A stretch of 64,000 nt of DNA from Modestobacter sp. VKM Ac-2985 (GTDB lineage Bacteria > Actinomycetota > Actinomycetes > Mycobacteriales > Geodermatophilaceae), in the NCBI RefSeq assembly GCF_026967925.1, contig NZ_JAPVBI010000004.1, forward strand, positions 1 through 64,000. The letters run 5' to 3'. A program made the translations under genes and the position numbers. Below are positions 50,108 to 59,107 of this stretch, in pieces; the stretch's first letter is position 1; every line of letters starts with the position of its first letter. The notes beneath the pieces are model-generated. The model saw nothing but the letters and a program-made list of their open reading frames with translations. It was not told the origin of the DNA and did no database searches.

Positions 50108-50470
50108 GTGGCCGTCCGAGCCATCCGCGGTGCGACCCAGGTGGGAGCCGACGACCGGGACGAGGTCCTGGACGCCACCCGGGAGCTGGTGAGCACCGTC
50201 CTGGCGCGCAACGAGCTGGACCCCGCCGACCTGATCAGCATCCTGTTCACCGCCACTCCCGACCTGGTGTCGGAGTTCCCGGCGCTGGCTGCGCGGGAGC
50301 TGGGGCTCGGCGACGTCCCGCTGATGTGCGCCACCGAGATCGCCGTGCCGCACGCGCTGCCGCGGGTGCTGCGGCTGATGGCGCACGTGGAGACGGAACG
50401 GAGCCGCGCCGAGGTGCAGCACGTGTACCTGCGCGGAGCGGTCGCCCTGCGCCGGGACATCGCACAGTGA
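50108..50470 (+). CDS. aroH: Monofunctional chorismate mutase, AroH type
   Basis: The enzyme turns chorismate into prephenate for Phe and Tyr synthesis. The 120-residue protein matches the Bacillus AroH class: VRAIRGATQVGADDRDEVLD with the active-site Arg, ELDPADLISILFTATPDLVS, the LMCATEIAVPHALPRVLRLM segment and the C-terminal VQHVYLRGAVALRRD with a second Arg/Tyr pair. GTG 50108 gives the family start (AVRAIRGAT). Its GTGA overlap with cmk, as in many actinobacteria, places it in an aroH-cmk-der operon. Confidence 0.94.
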   Translation: MAVRAIRGATQVGADDRDEVLDATRELVSTVLARNELDPADLISILFTATPDLVSEFPALAARELGLGDVPLMCATEIAVPHALPRVLRLMAHVETERSRAEVQHVYLRGAVALRRDIAQ

Positions 50471-51150
50471 GCGGGTTCCGCGGCCAGGTGACCCTGGACG
50501 GGCCGTCGGGCACGGGGAAGTCCAGCGTCGCCCGGGACGTCGCCTCCCGGCTGGGTGCGGCCTACCTGGACACCGGCGCCATGTACCGGGCGGCGACCGT
50601 AGCAGTGCTCGACGCCGGGGTCGACCTGACCGATCCGGACGCCGTGACCCGCGCCGTCGCCTCCGCCGACATCCAGGTGGGGACGGCGTCCGGTGCGGAG
50701 CTGGTGCTGGTCGACGGCGTCGACGTCGCCACGCGGATCCGGGGTGCCGAGGTGACCCGTACGGTGTCGCCGGTCTCCGCCGTCCCCGCGGTGCGCCGGA
50801 TGCTGGTGGACCGGCAGCGCGCGCTGGTCGCCGAGGCCGATGCGGTCGTCGTCGAGGGCCGGGACATCGGCACCGTCGTCCTGCCGGACGCCACCGTGAA
50901 GGTCTACCTGACCGCCGCGCCCGAGGCCCGCGCCCAGCGGCGGGCCGGTCAGCTCGGGGTCACCGACCCCACCAAGATCGCCGAGATCGCCGCCGACCTG
51001 CGGCGCCGCGACGAGTACGACAGCAGCCGGGCAGACAGCCCGCTGCGCCCAGCTGTCGACGCCGTGGTCGTCGACAGCACCGGGCTGGACCGTGATGCCG
51101 TGGTCGAGCGTGTGCTCGACCTGGCGCGCACTGCAGTAGGAGCAGCATGA
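50467..51150 (+). CDS. cmk: Cytidylate kinase
   Basis: The enzyme phosphorylates CMP and dCMP. The 227-residue protein has the P-loop [18 protein letters not shown] (about 9-26), the CMP-binding [11 protein letters not shown], the [20 protein letters not shown] segment and the LID region ARAQRR. GTG 50467 overlaps the aroH stop and its TGA overlaps the der ATG (ATGA). Confidence 0.96.
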   Translation: MSGFRGQVTLDGPSGTGKSSVARDVASRLGAAYLDTGAMYRAATVAVLDAGVDLTDPDAVTRAVASADIQVGTASGAELVLVDGVDVATRIRGAEVTRTVSPVSAVPAVRRMLVDRQRALVAEADAVVVEGRDIGTVVLPDATVKVYLTAAPEARAQRRAGQLGVTDPTKIAEIAADLRRRDEYDSSRADSPLRPAVDAVVVDSTGLDRDAVVERVLDLARTAVGAA

Positions 51151-52529
51151 GCATGGACACCGACATCCCCGGCGGCCTGACGCCTGACGACGGCGAGCCC
51201 ACCGGCCCGCTCCCGGTGGTGGCCGTCGTGGGGCGCCCGAACGTCGGCAAGTCGACGCTGGTCAACCGGTTCCTGGGCCGTCGCGCCGCCGTCGTCCAGG
51301 ACATCCCGGGCGTCACCCGGGACCGCATCCCGTACCAGGCGCTGTGGAACGGCAAGAACTTCACGGTCGTCGACACCGGCGGCTGGGAGCCGAAGGCGAC
51401 CGGCATGGCCGCCGCCATCGCCCGGCAGGCCGAGTACGCGATGAAGACCGCCGACGTCATCGTGCTGGTCGTGGACGCCGCGGTCGGCGTGACCGAGACC
51501 GACCTGGCCGCCGCGAGGGTGCTGCGCCGCAGCACCACGCCGGTGATCCTCGTCGCCAACAAGGTGGACGACGAGCGGGGCGAGGCGAACGCCGCTGAGC
51601 TCTGGTCGCTGGGCCTGGGTGAGCCTTTCTCGGTCAGCGCACTGCACGGCCGGGGGAGCGGTGACCTGCTCGACCTCGTGCTGGACGCGATGCCGGACGC
51701 GCCCCGCGAGCAGGAGGGCCTGGGCGGCCCCCGCCGGGTGGCCCTCGTCGGCCGTCCGAACGTCGGCAAGTCCAGCCTGATCAACCGGCTGTCCAAGGAG
51801 GAGCGCTCGGTCGTGGACTCGGTGGCCGGCACCACGGTCGACCCGGTCGACTCCCTGGTCACCCTGGGCGCTGAGCAGTGGCGGTTCGTCGACACCGCCG
51901 GGCTGCGCCGCAAGGTCAACACCGCCAGCGGCACCGAGTACTACGCCAGCCTGCGCACCGAGGCCGCCATCGAGGCCGCCGAGGTCGCCGTGGTGCTGCT
52001 GGCCGCCGACGAGGTGATCAGCGAGCAGGACCAGCGGGTGATCACCCAGGTGATCGAGGCCGGGCGGGCGCTGGTCATCGCCTTCAACAAGTGGGACAAC
52101 GTCGACGAGGACCGGCACGCCCAGCTGGAGAAGGAGATCGACCGCGACCTGGCCCGGATCAAGTGGGCCACCCGGGTCAACATCTCGGCGACCACCGGTC
52201 GCGGGGTGAACAAGCTGGCCGGTCACCTGAAGACGGCGCTGGCCGGCTGGGAGACCCGGGTGCCCACCGCGGAGCTCAACACCTTCATCCGCGCGCTGGT
52301 GCAGGAGACCCCGCCGCCGGCCCGCGGTGGCCGTGCCCCGAAGATCAAGTACGTGACGCAGGCGGACATCCGGCCGCCGCGGTTCGTGGTGTTCTCCACC
52401 GGCTTCCTGGAGGCCGGGTACCGGCGGTTCCTGGAGCGGAAGCTGCGCGAGCAGTTCGGCTTCCACGGGACGCCGATCGACGTCTCGATCAAGGTCCGCG
52501 AGAGCAAGGCGCGCGACCGCAAGGGCTGA
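51147..52529 (+). CDS. der: Ribosome assembly GTPase Der (EngA)
   Basis: Der acts in maturation of the 50S subunit. The 460-residue protein has two GTPase domains in tandem: G1 [14 protein letters not shown] with DTGGWEP and NKVD, and the second G1 [14 protein letters not shown] with DTAGLRRK and NKWD. A KH-like domain follows with [20 protein letters not shown]. About 20 acidic residues precede the first G domain. It ends the aroH-cmk-der operon 75 bases before a tRNA gene. Confidence 0.97.
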   Translation: MSMDTDIPGGLTPDDGEPTGPLPVVAVVGRPNVGKSTLVNRFLGRRAAVVQDIPGVTRDRIPYQALWNGKNFTVVDTGGWEPKATGMAAAIARQAEYAMKTADVIVLVVDAAVGVTETDLAAARVLRRSTTPVILVANKVDDERGEANAAELWSLGLGEPFSVSALHGRGSGDLLDLVLDAMPDAPREQEGLGGPRRVALVGRPNVGKSSLINRLSKEERSVVDSVAGTTVDPVDSLVTLGAEQWRFVDTAGLRRKVNTASGTEYYASLRTEAAIEAAEVAVVLLAADEVISEQDQRVITQVIEAGRALVIAFNKWDNVDEDRHAQLEKEIDRDLARIKWATRVNISATTGRGVNKLAGHLKTALAGWETRVPTAELNTFIRALVQETPPPARGGRAPKIKYVTQADIRPPRFVVFSTGFLEAGYRRFLERKLREQFGFHGTPIDVSIKVRESKARDRKG

Positions 52530-52604
52530 CCCGGCCCACGGGGCGGCGGACCGGGTGCGGTAACCTTCTCGGGCAGCATCCGGGGCCGCGAGGCACCTGG
52601 TGCT

Positions 52605-52678
<74 letters not shown>

Positions 52679-52693
52679 CAGTGGAGCAGGTCA

Positions 52694-52725
52694 GAGGCGG
52701 GTCGACCAACAGGTCGGCCCGCCTC
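52694..52725 (+). terminator. Terminator of the tRNA-Pro transcript
   Basis: GAGGCGGGTCGACC (52694-52707) pairs with GGTCGGCCCGCCTC (52712-52725), 14 bp with one G-U pair and a 4-base loop, followed by TTG. It begins 16 bases after the tRNA. Confidence 0.75.
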
Positions 52726-52992
52726 TTGCGTGCTCACGGAACCGGGCTTGCGGACTGCACCCGTCATCGGCCGAGCGCCGGAGCGACGGTCACGTGGCGC
52801 ATGTCGAGGCTCGCCCGGCCGCTCGACTGCAGCAGCGGCACCAGGCGGGGCAGTCCGTGGCGGACTGCGACGGTCAGCGCCGACGGGGGCGAGCAGGTCC
52901 TCGATCGCCTGCGTCCGGCGGCTCCTGGCCAGGCCCGGGGGCCCGGTCCTCGAGCTGGTCGGGCTCTCACCCAGGCTGGTGGCTCGACTTTT

Positions 52993-53009
52993 GGTCAACT
53001 AAGTTGACC
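52993..53009. promoter_or_regulatory. Operator-like palindrome upstream of the SDR gene
   Basis: GGTCAAC-TAA-GTTGACC is a perfect 7-bp inverted repeat with a 3-base centre, 50 bases before the SDR start and in an AT-richer patch (TTTTGGTCAACTAAGTTGACC). It is likely the binding site of a dimeric repressor; the TetR protein encoded after the SDR gene is one candidate. Confidence 0.6.
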
Positions 53010-53058
53010 CGGGAAGCGCGCCCGCGCATCCGTCGGGCGCACCGACGGATGGAGTCCC

Positions 53059-54072
53059 ATGGCAGGCACAGCGGCAGCACTCACGGCGAACAGCACGGTC
53101 GGCGACTGGCTGGACCACCCCGAGGGTGGGCAGCTGCTGCGCGGGCTGCTCGCGCAGAGCGGGATGGACGCCGATCGGCTGACCCCGGTCCGGGGCTTCG
53201 CGCTGCAGCAGCTGGTGGAGCTGAGCCAGGGTGCCGTCACCCAGGACGTCGTCGACGACCTGGTGCTGCGCGCGAACGGCGGGGTCGCCCCCGAGGACAC
53301 CGGTGAGGTCGCCGGCTGGCGCGAGCGGATCGTGCCGGGCCGCTTCGACGGCCGCACGGTGGTCGTCACCGGTGCCGCATCGGGCATCGGCCGCGCCACC
53401 GCCTCGCGCATCGCCCGGGAGGGCGGGACCGTGGTGGCGGTCGACCTGGCGGCCGAACCACTGCAGGCGCTCGCCGACGAGCTGGGGGAGCGTGTGACGC
53501 CGGTGGTCGGCGACATCACCCGGGTCGAGGACGTCGAGCGGATCGTCGCTGCCGCGAACGGACAGGTGCACGGGCTGGCCAACGTCGCCGGCGTGGCCGA
53601 CGACTTCACGCCGGTCCACGAGGTGTCCGACGCGGTCTGGGAGCGGTGCTTCCGGGTCAACGTCGACGGCTCGTTCCGGCTGATGCGTGCGGTGCTGCCG
53701 GCGATGCTGGCCGCCGGCCGCGGCTCGATCGTCAACGTCGCCTCGGAGGCGGCGCTGCGGGGCTCGGCGGCGGGGGCGGCCTACACCGCGTCGAAGCACG
53801 CCGTGGTCGGCCTGACCCGGAGCGCTGCGTTCATGTACGGGCCGCAGGGCATCCGCGTGAACGCCGTCGCCCCCGGTGGTGTGGCCACGGGGATGCGGCC
53901 GACCTCCGCGTCGGAGTTCGGTCAGGGGCGCATCGCGCCGCTGATGGCGCTGATCCCGCCGGTGGCGACCGCGGAGCAGCTGGCGGCGTCGATCACGTTC
54001 CTGCTCAGCGACGACGGGGTCAACCTCAACGGCGCGATCCTGCCCTCCGACGGCGGCTGGTCGGTCCAGTAG
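53059..54072 (+). CDS. SDR family oxidoreductase with an extra N-terminal helical module
   Basis: The product has 337 residues. Residues about 97-337 are a classical short-chain dehydrogenase: cofactor loop VVVTGAASGIGRATA (Gly105-Gly111), NVAG near 175, Ser229 in NVASEAAL, Tyr242 and Lys246 in AAYTASKHAV and the NAVAPGGVATGM segment. Residues 10-80 form a separate helical unit (TVGDWLDHPEGGQLLRGLLA, LQQLVELSQGAVTQDVVDDL), reminiscent to me of C-terminal modules seen in some GH3 glucosidases, though I cannot confirm this. The substrate is unknown. It converges with the TetR gene (7-base gap). Confidence 0.85.
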   Translation: MAGTAAALTANSTVGDWLDHPEGGQLLRGLLAQSGMDADRLTPVRGFALQQLVELSQGAVTQDVVDDLVLRANGGVAPEDTGEVAGWRERIVPGRFDGRTVVVTGAASGIGRATASRIAREGGTVVAVDLAAEPLQALADELGERVTPVVGDITRVEDVERIVAAANGQVHGLANVAGVADDFTPVHEVSDAVWERCFRVNVDGSFRLMRAVLPAMLAAGRGSIVNVASEAALRGSAAGAAYTASKHAVVGLTRSAAFMYGPQGIRVNAVAPGGVATGMRPTSASEFGQGRIAPLMALIPPVATAEQLAASITFLLSDDGVNLNGAILPSDGGWSVQ

Positions 54073-54079
54073 TCGCGGG

Positions 54080-54634
54080 TCACCGCTGCGGCGTGAGCAG
54101 CTCCTGGAGCAGCGCGCCGTAGCGGTGCACCACGTCCTGCCGGTCGGCGGCGGCCAGCCGGTCGTCGCCGACCACCCACAGGGCGTAGAGCAGCCCGCCG
54201 ACCAGGGACGCGGCCAGCCGTGCCCGCAGGTCGGCGTCCGGTCCGGACAGTCGGGCGCGCAGCGGTGCGACGAAGGCGGCCTCGTGCGAGGCGGCCAGCC
54301 GGGCGGCGATCTCCGGTTCGGTGCTGCCGCGCACCAGCGCCAGGAAGACCCCACGGGTGGGTCGGTCGGCCTCCAGGAGGAGGTCGATGAAGCGTTGGCC
54401 GAGCTGCTCGACCGGCACGTCGAGCAGCGGCTCGTCGTCGATCGACAGGTGCACGGTCTCCAGGAACAGCAGCTCCTTCGTGCCGAACTGGCGGATCACC
54501 ACCGCCGGGTCGACGTGGGCCTGGGCGGCGATGTCCCGCACCGACGTCCTCGCGTAGCCGCGCTCCCGGAACAGCTCCCCGGCGGCGGTGCGGATGGCCG
54601 TGCGGACCAGCGTCCCCGAGCGCCTTGCTGCCAC
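54080..54634 (-). CDS. TetR family regulator
   Basis: The 184-residue protein has a clear HTH domain: VRTAIRTAAGELFRERGYAR, TSVRDIAAQAHVDPAVVIRQ and FGTKELLFLE, with a short C-terminal ligand domain ending in YGALLQELLTPQR. It lies between the SDR gene and the glc operon and starts 241 bases from glcD in divergent orientation. Either neighbour could be its target. ATG 54634 gives MAARRSGTLVRTA; no strong ribosome site is seen. Confidence 0.87.
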   Translation of the reverse strand: MAARRSGTLVRTAIRTAAGELFRERGYARTSVRDIAAQAHVDPAVVIRQFGTKELLFLETVHLSIDDEPLLDVPVEQLGQRFIDLLLEADRPTRGVFLALVRGSTEPEIAARLAASHEAAFVAPLRARLSGPDADLRARLAASLVGGLLYALWVVGDDRLAAADRQDVVHRYGALLQELLTPQR

Positions 54635-54736
54635 CCGGTGATCCTAGGGCCAGCTGCGAGCGGCATCGTCCGAAGGCCGCTCCGCTGCGACCAGGGCCCT
54701 GCCGGGGACGGTGCCGCAGGGGCGTCACGCCCTGTG

Positions 54737-54781
54737 TGGCAACTGGTGGCAATCGGTGTCCTCGCCCCGGGGTGGTTGCCA
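54737..54781. promoter_or_regulatory. Candidate operator sites upstream of glcD
   Basis: TGGCAACTGGTGGCAA (54737-54752) matches 13 of 16 positions of the palindrome TGGCAACCGGTTGCCA, and a perfect half site GGTTGCCA follows at 54774-54781. A close relative of the same palindrome lies upstream of glxR at 62417-62432. The rest of the 241-base gap (54635-54875) shows nothing else recognisable. Confidence 0.5.
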
Positions 54782-54875
54782 CCATGCTCGTCATGCAGCC
54801 CCTCGATCCCGCCGTGTCGGCTGGGCCGTCGTTCCTCCGGGGTGACCCGGACCCGCGACCGACGGGCACGGTGCG

Positions 54876-56384
54876 ATGACCACGTACACCGAGGAGTACC
54901 GGGCCCTGGTGGCGCAGACCGGCGGTGGTCAGGTGACCGAGGCCTTCCGCCGGGAGGTCGCCGCGGCCGTCGGCCCCGGAGGGCTCATCTCGGAGCCGGC
55001 CCAGCTGCGCACGTACGAGTGCGACGGGCTGACCGGGTACCGCGTCGTCCCCGCCCTGGTCGTGCTGCCGGTGACCACGGAGGAGGTGGCCGCCGTCGTC
55101 CGGGCGTGCGCACGTCACCGAGTCCCGTTCGTGGCCCGCGGTGCGGGCACGGGTCTGTCCGGCGGGGCCCTGCCCGTGGCCGACGGCATCGTGATCGGGC
55201 TGGCCCGGATGCGCGCGATCAGGTCGGTGGACGTCGCCGACCAGCGCGCCGTCGTGCTGCCCGGGGTGACCAACGCCGAGATCTCGGCCGCGGTGGCCCA
55301 GCACGACCTCTACTTCGCGCCGGACCCCTCCAGCCAGGTGGTCTGCACCATCGGCGGCAACGTGGCCGAGAACTCCGGCGGCGCGCACTGCCTGAAGTAC
55401 GGCTTCACCACCAACCACGTGCTGGCGCTGACCTTCGTCAGCCCGGACGGGGAGGTGGTGACCCTGGGCGGCGACGCCCCGGACCAGGTCGGACCGGACC
55501 TGCGCGCCGTCGTCCTCGGCTCCGAGGGCACCCTCGGCATCGTCACGGAGGTCACCGTGCGGCTGCTCCGCCGTCCCGAGGCCGTGCGGACCCTGGTGGC
55601 CGACTTCCCCGACCCCGGGTCCGCAGGCGACGCGGTGAGCGACATCATCGCCGCCGGGATCATCCCCGCGGCCGTGGAGATGCTCGACGAGCTCGCCATC
55701 GAGGCCTGCGAGAAGGCCGTCCAGGCCGGCTACACGCTCGGCTGCCCGGCTGCGCTGGTGGTGGAGCTGGACGGCGTGGGCGCCGAGGTGGACGAGGAGT
55801 TCCAGCGGGTCCAGGAGATCTGCCGCGCCAACGCCAGCACCAACATCCGGATCGCCGACGACGCGGGGGAGCGCGCCCGCATCTGGAAGGGCCGCAAGGC
55901 CGCCTTCGCGGCGATGGGCCGGATCAGCCCGGACTACTTCGTGCAGGACGGCGTGATCCCGCGGACCAAGCTCGGGAGCACCCTGACCCGGATCCGGGAG
56001 ATGTCGGACGCGGCCGGCCTGCGCGTGGCCAACGTGTTCCACGCCGGCGACGGGAACCTGCACCCCCTGGTCCTCTACAACGGCGCGGTGGCCGGCGAGG
56101 CCGAGCGAGCCGAGCACCTGGCCACCGCCATCGTCGAGCTGTGCGTGGAGCAGGGCGGGTCGATCACCGGCGAGCACGGCGTCGGCAGCGACAAGGCCTG
56201 CTCGATGACGGCGATGTTCGGGCCCGAGGACCTCACGGTCATGGCCCGGGTCCGTGCCGCGTTCGACCCGCAGGGCATCTGCAACCCCGGCAAGGTGCTG
56301 CCGACGCCGCGGCTCTGCGGGGAGCGCCCCGGGCCCTACCGACCCCACCCGCTGGAGGCAGCGGGCCTGATCGAGCGGATGTGA
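54876..56384 (+). CDS. glcD: Glycolate oxidase subunit GlcD, FAD-linked oxidase
   Basis: GlcD is the catalytic flavoprotein of glycolate dehydrogenase (glycolate to glyoxylate). The 502-residue protein has the FAD-binding PCMH domain (VVLPVTTEEVAAVVRACARH, FVARGAGTGLSGGALPVADG, PDPSSQVVCTIGGNVAENSG, VLGSEGTLGIVTEVTVRLL) and the FAD-oxidase C domain (KLGSTLTRIREM, NVFHAGDGNLHPLVLYNG, GSITGEHGVGSDK, AFDPQGICNPGKVLP). ATG 54876 is supported by the conserved length. The stop overlaps the glcE GTG (GTGA). D-lactate dehydrogenase is an alternative activity, but the neighbours favour glycolate. Confidence 0.95.
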   Translation: MTTYTEEYRALVAQTGGGQVTEAFRREVAAAVGPGGLISEPAQLRTYECDGLTGYRVVPALVVLPVTTEEVAAVVRACARHRVPFVARGAGTGLSGGALPVADGIVIGLARMRAIRSVDVADQRAVVLPGVTNAEISAAVAQHDLYFAPDPSSQVVCTIGGNVAENSGGAHCLKYGFTTNHVLALTFVSPDGEVVTLGGDAPDQVGPDLRAVVLGSEGTLGIVTEVTVRLLRRPEAVRTLVADFPDPGSAGDAVSDIIAAGIIPAAVEMLDELAIEACEKAVQAGYTLGCPAALVVELDGVGAEVDEEFQRVQEICRANASTNIRIADDAGERARIWKGRKAAFAAMGRISPDYFVQDGVIPRTKLGSTLTRIREMSDAAGLRVANVFHAGDGNLHPLVLYNGAVAGEAERAEHLATAIVELCVEQGGSITGEHGVGSDKACSMTAMFGPEDLTVMARVRAAFDPQGICNPGKVLPTPRLCGERPGPYRPHPLEAAGLIERM

Positions 56385-57598
56385 GCGTGACGCAGACCCA
56401 CGGCACCGGCGTCGTCGAACGGCCGGGATCGGTGGCCGAGGCCGCGGAGCTCCTCCGCGGTTCCACCGGCCCCGTGGTGTTCCGGGGTGCCGGGACCAAG
56501 CAGGCCTGGGCGGGACGCCCCGACCAGGCGGCCCTGGTCGTCGAGACCGGTGGCCTGGCGCAGGTGCTCGCCCACAACCCCTCCGACATGACGGTCGCCG
56601 TCGGCGCCGGCCTGCCGTTGCGCGACCTGCAGACGCTCCTCGGTGGGGCGGGACAGTGGCTCGCCCTCGATCCCGACACCGAGGCCGCCGGGGCGACCGT
56701 GGGCGGTCTGCTCGCCACGGGTGACTCGGGGCCGCGCCGGCTGCGCTACGGAGCCCTGCGCGACCTCGTCATCGGGGTGACCCTCGTGCTGTCGGACGGC
56801 CTCGTGGCCCGGGGTGGCGGGACGGTGATCAAGAACGTCGCCGGCTACGACCTGCCCAAGCTCCTGTACGGCTCCCTGGGGACGCTGGGCCTGGTCGCCG
56901 AGGTCGTGCTCCGGCTCCACCCGTTGCCCAGCGCCAGTGCGACGGTGACCGCGCCCGTGCCGATCGGACCCGCCGTCGACCTGGCCCTGCGGCTGCGCGC
57001 CTCGGCGCTGGAGCCGGCCGCCGTGGACTGGGCGGACGTCGACGGCGGTCTGCTCGCCGTCCGGTTCGAGGGCACCGAGGACGGCGTGGCCGCCCGGCGC
57101 CCGGCGGTGCTGGACCTGCTCGGTGCGGGTGCCGGCTGGCACACCGGGTCGGCCGAGGACGACGTCTGGCTGCGGCTGGTGGGGGAACGCCGTGCGGAGG
57201 ACGGCACGACGGTCGTCGGCGCCGGCTCACGCCCCAGCGCCACCGCGGACGTCGCCCGGGCGCTCGTGCAGGCGGGCGAGGCGTCCGGCGTGCGCACCCG
57301 CTTCGCCTCGCAGCCGGCCCTGGGGCTGCACACCGCCCGCTTCGACGGGGCCCCCGCGGCGGTCGGCTCCGCGGTGACCGACTGGCGGGAGCGGGTGCAG
57401 GCGCAGGGCGGGACGGTGCTGCTGCGCGATCGCCCGGCGGCCGTCGACGGCGGACTCGATGCGCTCGGCCCACCCCCGTCCTCGGTCAGCCTGCTGCGCG
57501 ACCTGCACCGACGGCTCGACCCCCAGGGGCGGTGCGCCCCGGGCCGCCTCGGCTCGTGGCTGCCGTCCCCGACTGCCGGAGAGGACTCCGCGACATGA
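56381..57598 (+). CDS. glcE: Glycolate oxidase FAD-binding subunit GlcE
   Basis: The 405-residue protein is the second flavin-domain subunit of the GlcDEF complex: VVFRGAGTKQAWAGRPDQAA, MTVAVGAGLPLRDLQTLLGG, GATVGGLLATGDSGPRRLRY and GTVIKNVAGYDLPKLLYGSL with GTLGLVAEVVLRLHPLP. The C-terminal half is variable, as usual in GlcE, and closes with LHRRLDPQGRCAPGRL. GTG 56381 (overlapping glcD) or GTG 56387 may be the start. The stop overlaps the glcF ATG (ATGA). Confidence 0.92.
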   Translation: MSVTQTHGTGVVERPGSVAEAAELLRGSTGPVVFRGAGTKQAWAGRPDQAALVVETGGLAQVLAHNPSDMTVAVGAGLPLRDLQTLLGGAGQWLALDPDTEAAGATVGGLLATGDSGPRRLRYGALRDLVIGVTLVLSDGLVARGGGTVIKNVAGYDLPKLLYGSLGTLGLVAEVVLRLHPLPSASATVTAPVPIGPAVDLALRLRASALEPAAVDWADVDGGLLAVRFEGTEDGVAARRPAVLDLLGAGAGWHTGSAEDDVWLRLVGERRAEDGTTVVGAGSRPSATADVARALVQAGEASGVRTRFASQPALGLHTARFDGAPAAVGSAVTDWRERVQAQGGTVLLRDRPAAVDGGLDALGPPPSSVSLLRDLHRRLDPQGRCAPGRLGSWLPSPTAGEDSAT

Positions 57599-59019
57599 CC
57601 TCCCCCGATCCCACCTCCCAGGCCGATCTGCACCCGGAGGTCGACGCGCTCGCCGCCGCCGGACAGGGCTCCGGCATCTTCGACGAGCACCACCCGCCCG
57701 CCGACGAGCTCATCTCCGACTGCGTGCACTGCGGCTTCTGCCTGCCCACCTGCCCGACCTACGCCCTCTGGGGCGAGGAGATGGACTCCCCGCGCGGCCG
57801 CATCCACCTGATGAAGATGGGCAAGGAGGGCGCGGTCGAGCTCGACGACACCTACGCGCAGCACTTCGACGCCTGCCTGGGCTGCATGGCCTGCGTCACC
57901 GCCTGCCCCTCCGGGGTGCAGTACGACAAGCTCATCGAGGCGGTCCGGCCGCAGCTCGAGCGCAACCACCGGCGCTCGCTGCCGGACCGGCTCTTCCGCG
58001 GGATGATCTTCATCCTCTTCCCGTACCCGAGCCGCCTGCGGGTGGCCGCCGTCCTCGGGGAGCTGTACCGGCGGCTGGGCGTGCGCAGCCTGGTGCACCG
58101 CACGGGAGCGATCAGGCTGCTGCCCGCGCGGCTGCAGGCGGTCGAGGCGCTGATGCCGCCTGCACAGCTGCGGCACCTCGCGACCCGCACCCCGGCGGTC
58201 ACGCCGGCGGTGGGGACGACGCGGCGCCGGGTCGGCTTCCTCACCGGCTGCGTGCAGCGGGTCTTCTTCGCCGACGTCAACCAGGCCACCGTCCGCGTGC
58301 TCACCGCGGAGGGGTGCGAGGTGGTCGCGCCGGCGTCCCAGCGGTGCTGTGGCGCCCTGAGCGAGCACGCCGGCCGGGAGCCCGAGGCGCTGCAGCGGGC
58401 ACGCGAGCTGATCGACGCGTTCGCCGACGCCGAGGTCGACACGATCGTCTCGAACGTGGCCGGGTGCGGCTCCAGCCTCAAGGAGTACGGCCGGCTGCTG
58501 CGGGACGACCCGGAGTACGCCGAGCGGGCCGCCGCCTTCTCCGCCAAGGTGCGCGACGTCTCCGAGCTGCTGGCCGAGCTGGAGCCGGTCGCACCACGGC
58601 ACCCGATCGAGGCCCGGGTCGCCTACCACGACGCCTGCCACCTGGGTCACGCCCAGGGGGTGCGCAGCCAGCCGCGGGAGGTGCTGCGGAGCATCCCGGG
58701 CCTGCAGGTCACCGACATCCCCGAGGCGGAGATCTGCTGCGGCTCGGCCGGCATCTACAACCTGGTCAACCCGGAGCCCGCGGAGGAGCTCGGCCGGCGC
58801 AAGGTCGAGCACGTGCTGTCGGTCCAGCCGGACGCGCTGGCCACGGCCAACCCCGGCTGCCTGCTGCAGATCCGCCGCTACTGGCCGGGGGAACTGCCCA
58901 TGTTCCACCCGGTCGAGCTGCTGGACGCCTCCATCCGGGGGGTCGACCCGGTCGCGGCCGCCGGGAGCCGGGGCCGGCCCGCCCTCGACGCCCGGACCAG
59001 CGAGCCAGGCACCTTCTGA
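57595..59019 (+). CDS. glcF: Glycolate oxidase iron-sulfur subunit GlcF
   Basis: The 474-residue protein transfers electrons from the flavin subunits, probably to the quinone pool. Two 4Fe-4S clusters are expected from CVHCGFCLPTCPTY (about 43-56) and CLGCMACVTACPSGVQY (about 95-111). Two CCG domains follow, with CCGALSEHAGREPEA and YHDACHLGHAQG...EICCGSAGIYNL. About 35 extra residues precede the first cluster. ATG 57595 lies four bases before the end of glcE. The gene closes glcDEF; malate synthase begins 89 bases later. Confidence 0.94.
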   Translation: MTSPDPTSQADLHPEVDALAAAGQGSGIFDEHHPPADELISDCVHCGFCLPTCPTYALWGEEMDSPRGRIHLMKMGKEGAVELDDTYAQHFDACLGCMACVTACPSGVQYDKLIEAVRPQLERNHRRSLPDRLFRGMIFILFPYPSRLRVAAVLGELYRRLGVRSLVHRTGAIRLLPARLQAVEALMPPAQLRHLATRTPAVTPAVGTTRRRVGFLTGCVQRVFFADVNQATVRVLTAEGCEVVAPASQRCCGALSEHAGREPEALQRARELIDAFADAEVDTIVSNVAGCGSSLKEYGRLLRDDPEYAERAAAFSAKVRDVSELLAELEPVAPRHPIEARVAYHDACHLGHAQGVRSQPREVLRSIPGLQVTDIPEAEICCGSAGIYNLVNPEPAEELGRRKVEHVLSVQPDALATANPGCLLQIRRYWPGELPMFHPVELLDASIRGVDPVAAAGSRGRPALDARTSEPGTF

Positions 59020-59107
59020 GCCATGCTCGTCCGCAGGGCCCCGCTCGACAGCGCGCCCTGCACCAGCAGATCGACCAGCGGGACCACGGTCCCGGGATGA
59101 CGGAGAG

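Larger units (their letters stand above)
52679..53058. other. 380-base stretch after tRNA-Pro without a supported gene
   Basis: The only structures I see are the hairpin at 52694-52725, which should end the tRNA transcript, and the palindrome at 52993-53009 before the SDR gene. Several open frames exist in this stretch but none has a ribosome site or a recognisable protein pattern. No direct repeat of the tRNA 3' end was noticed, so there is no sign of an integrated element. Confidence 0.65.
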
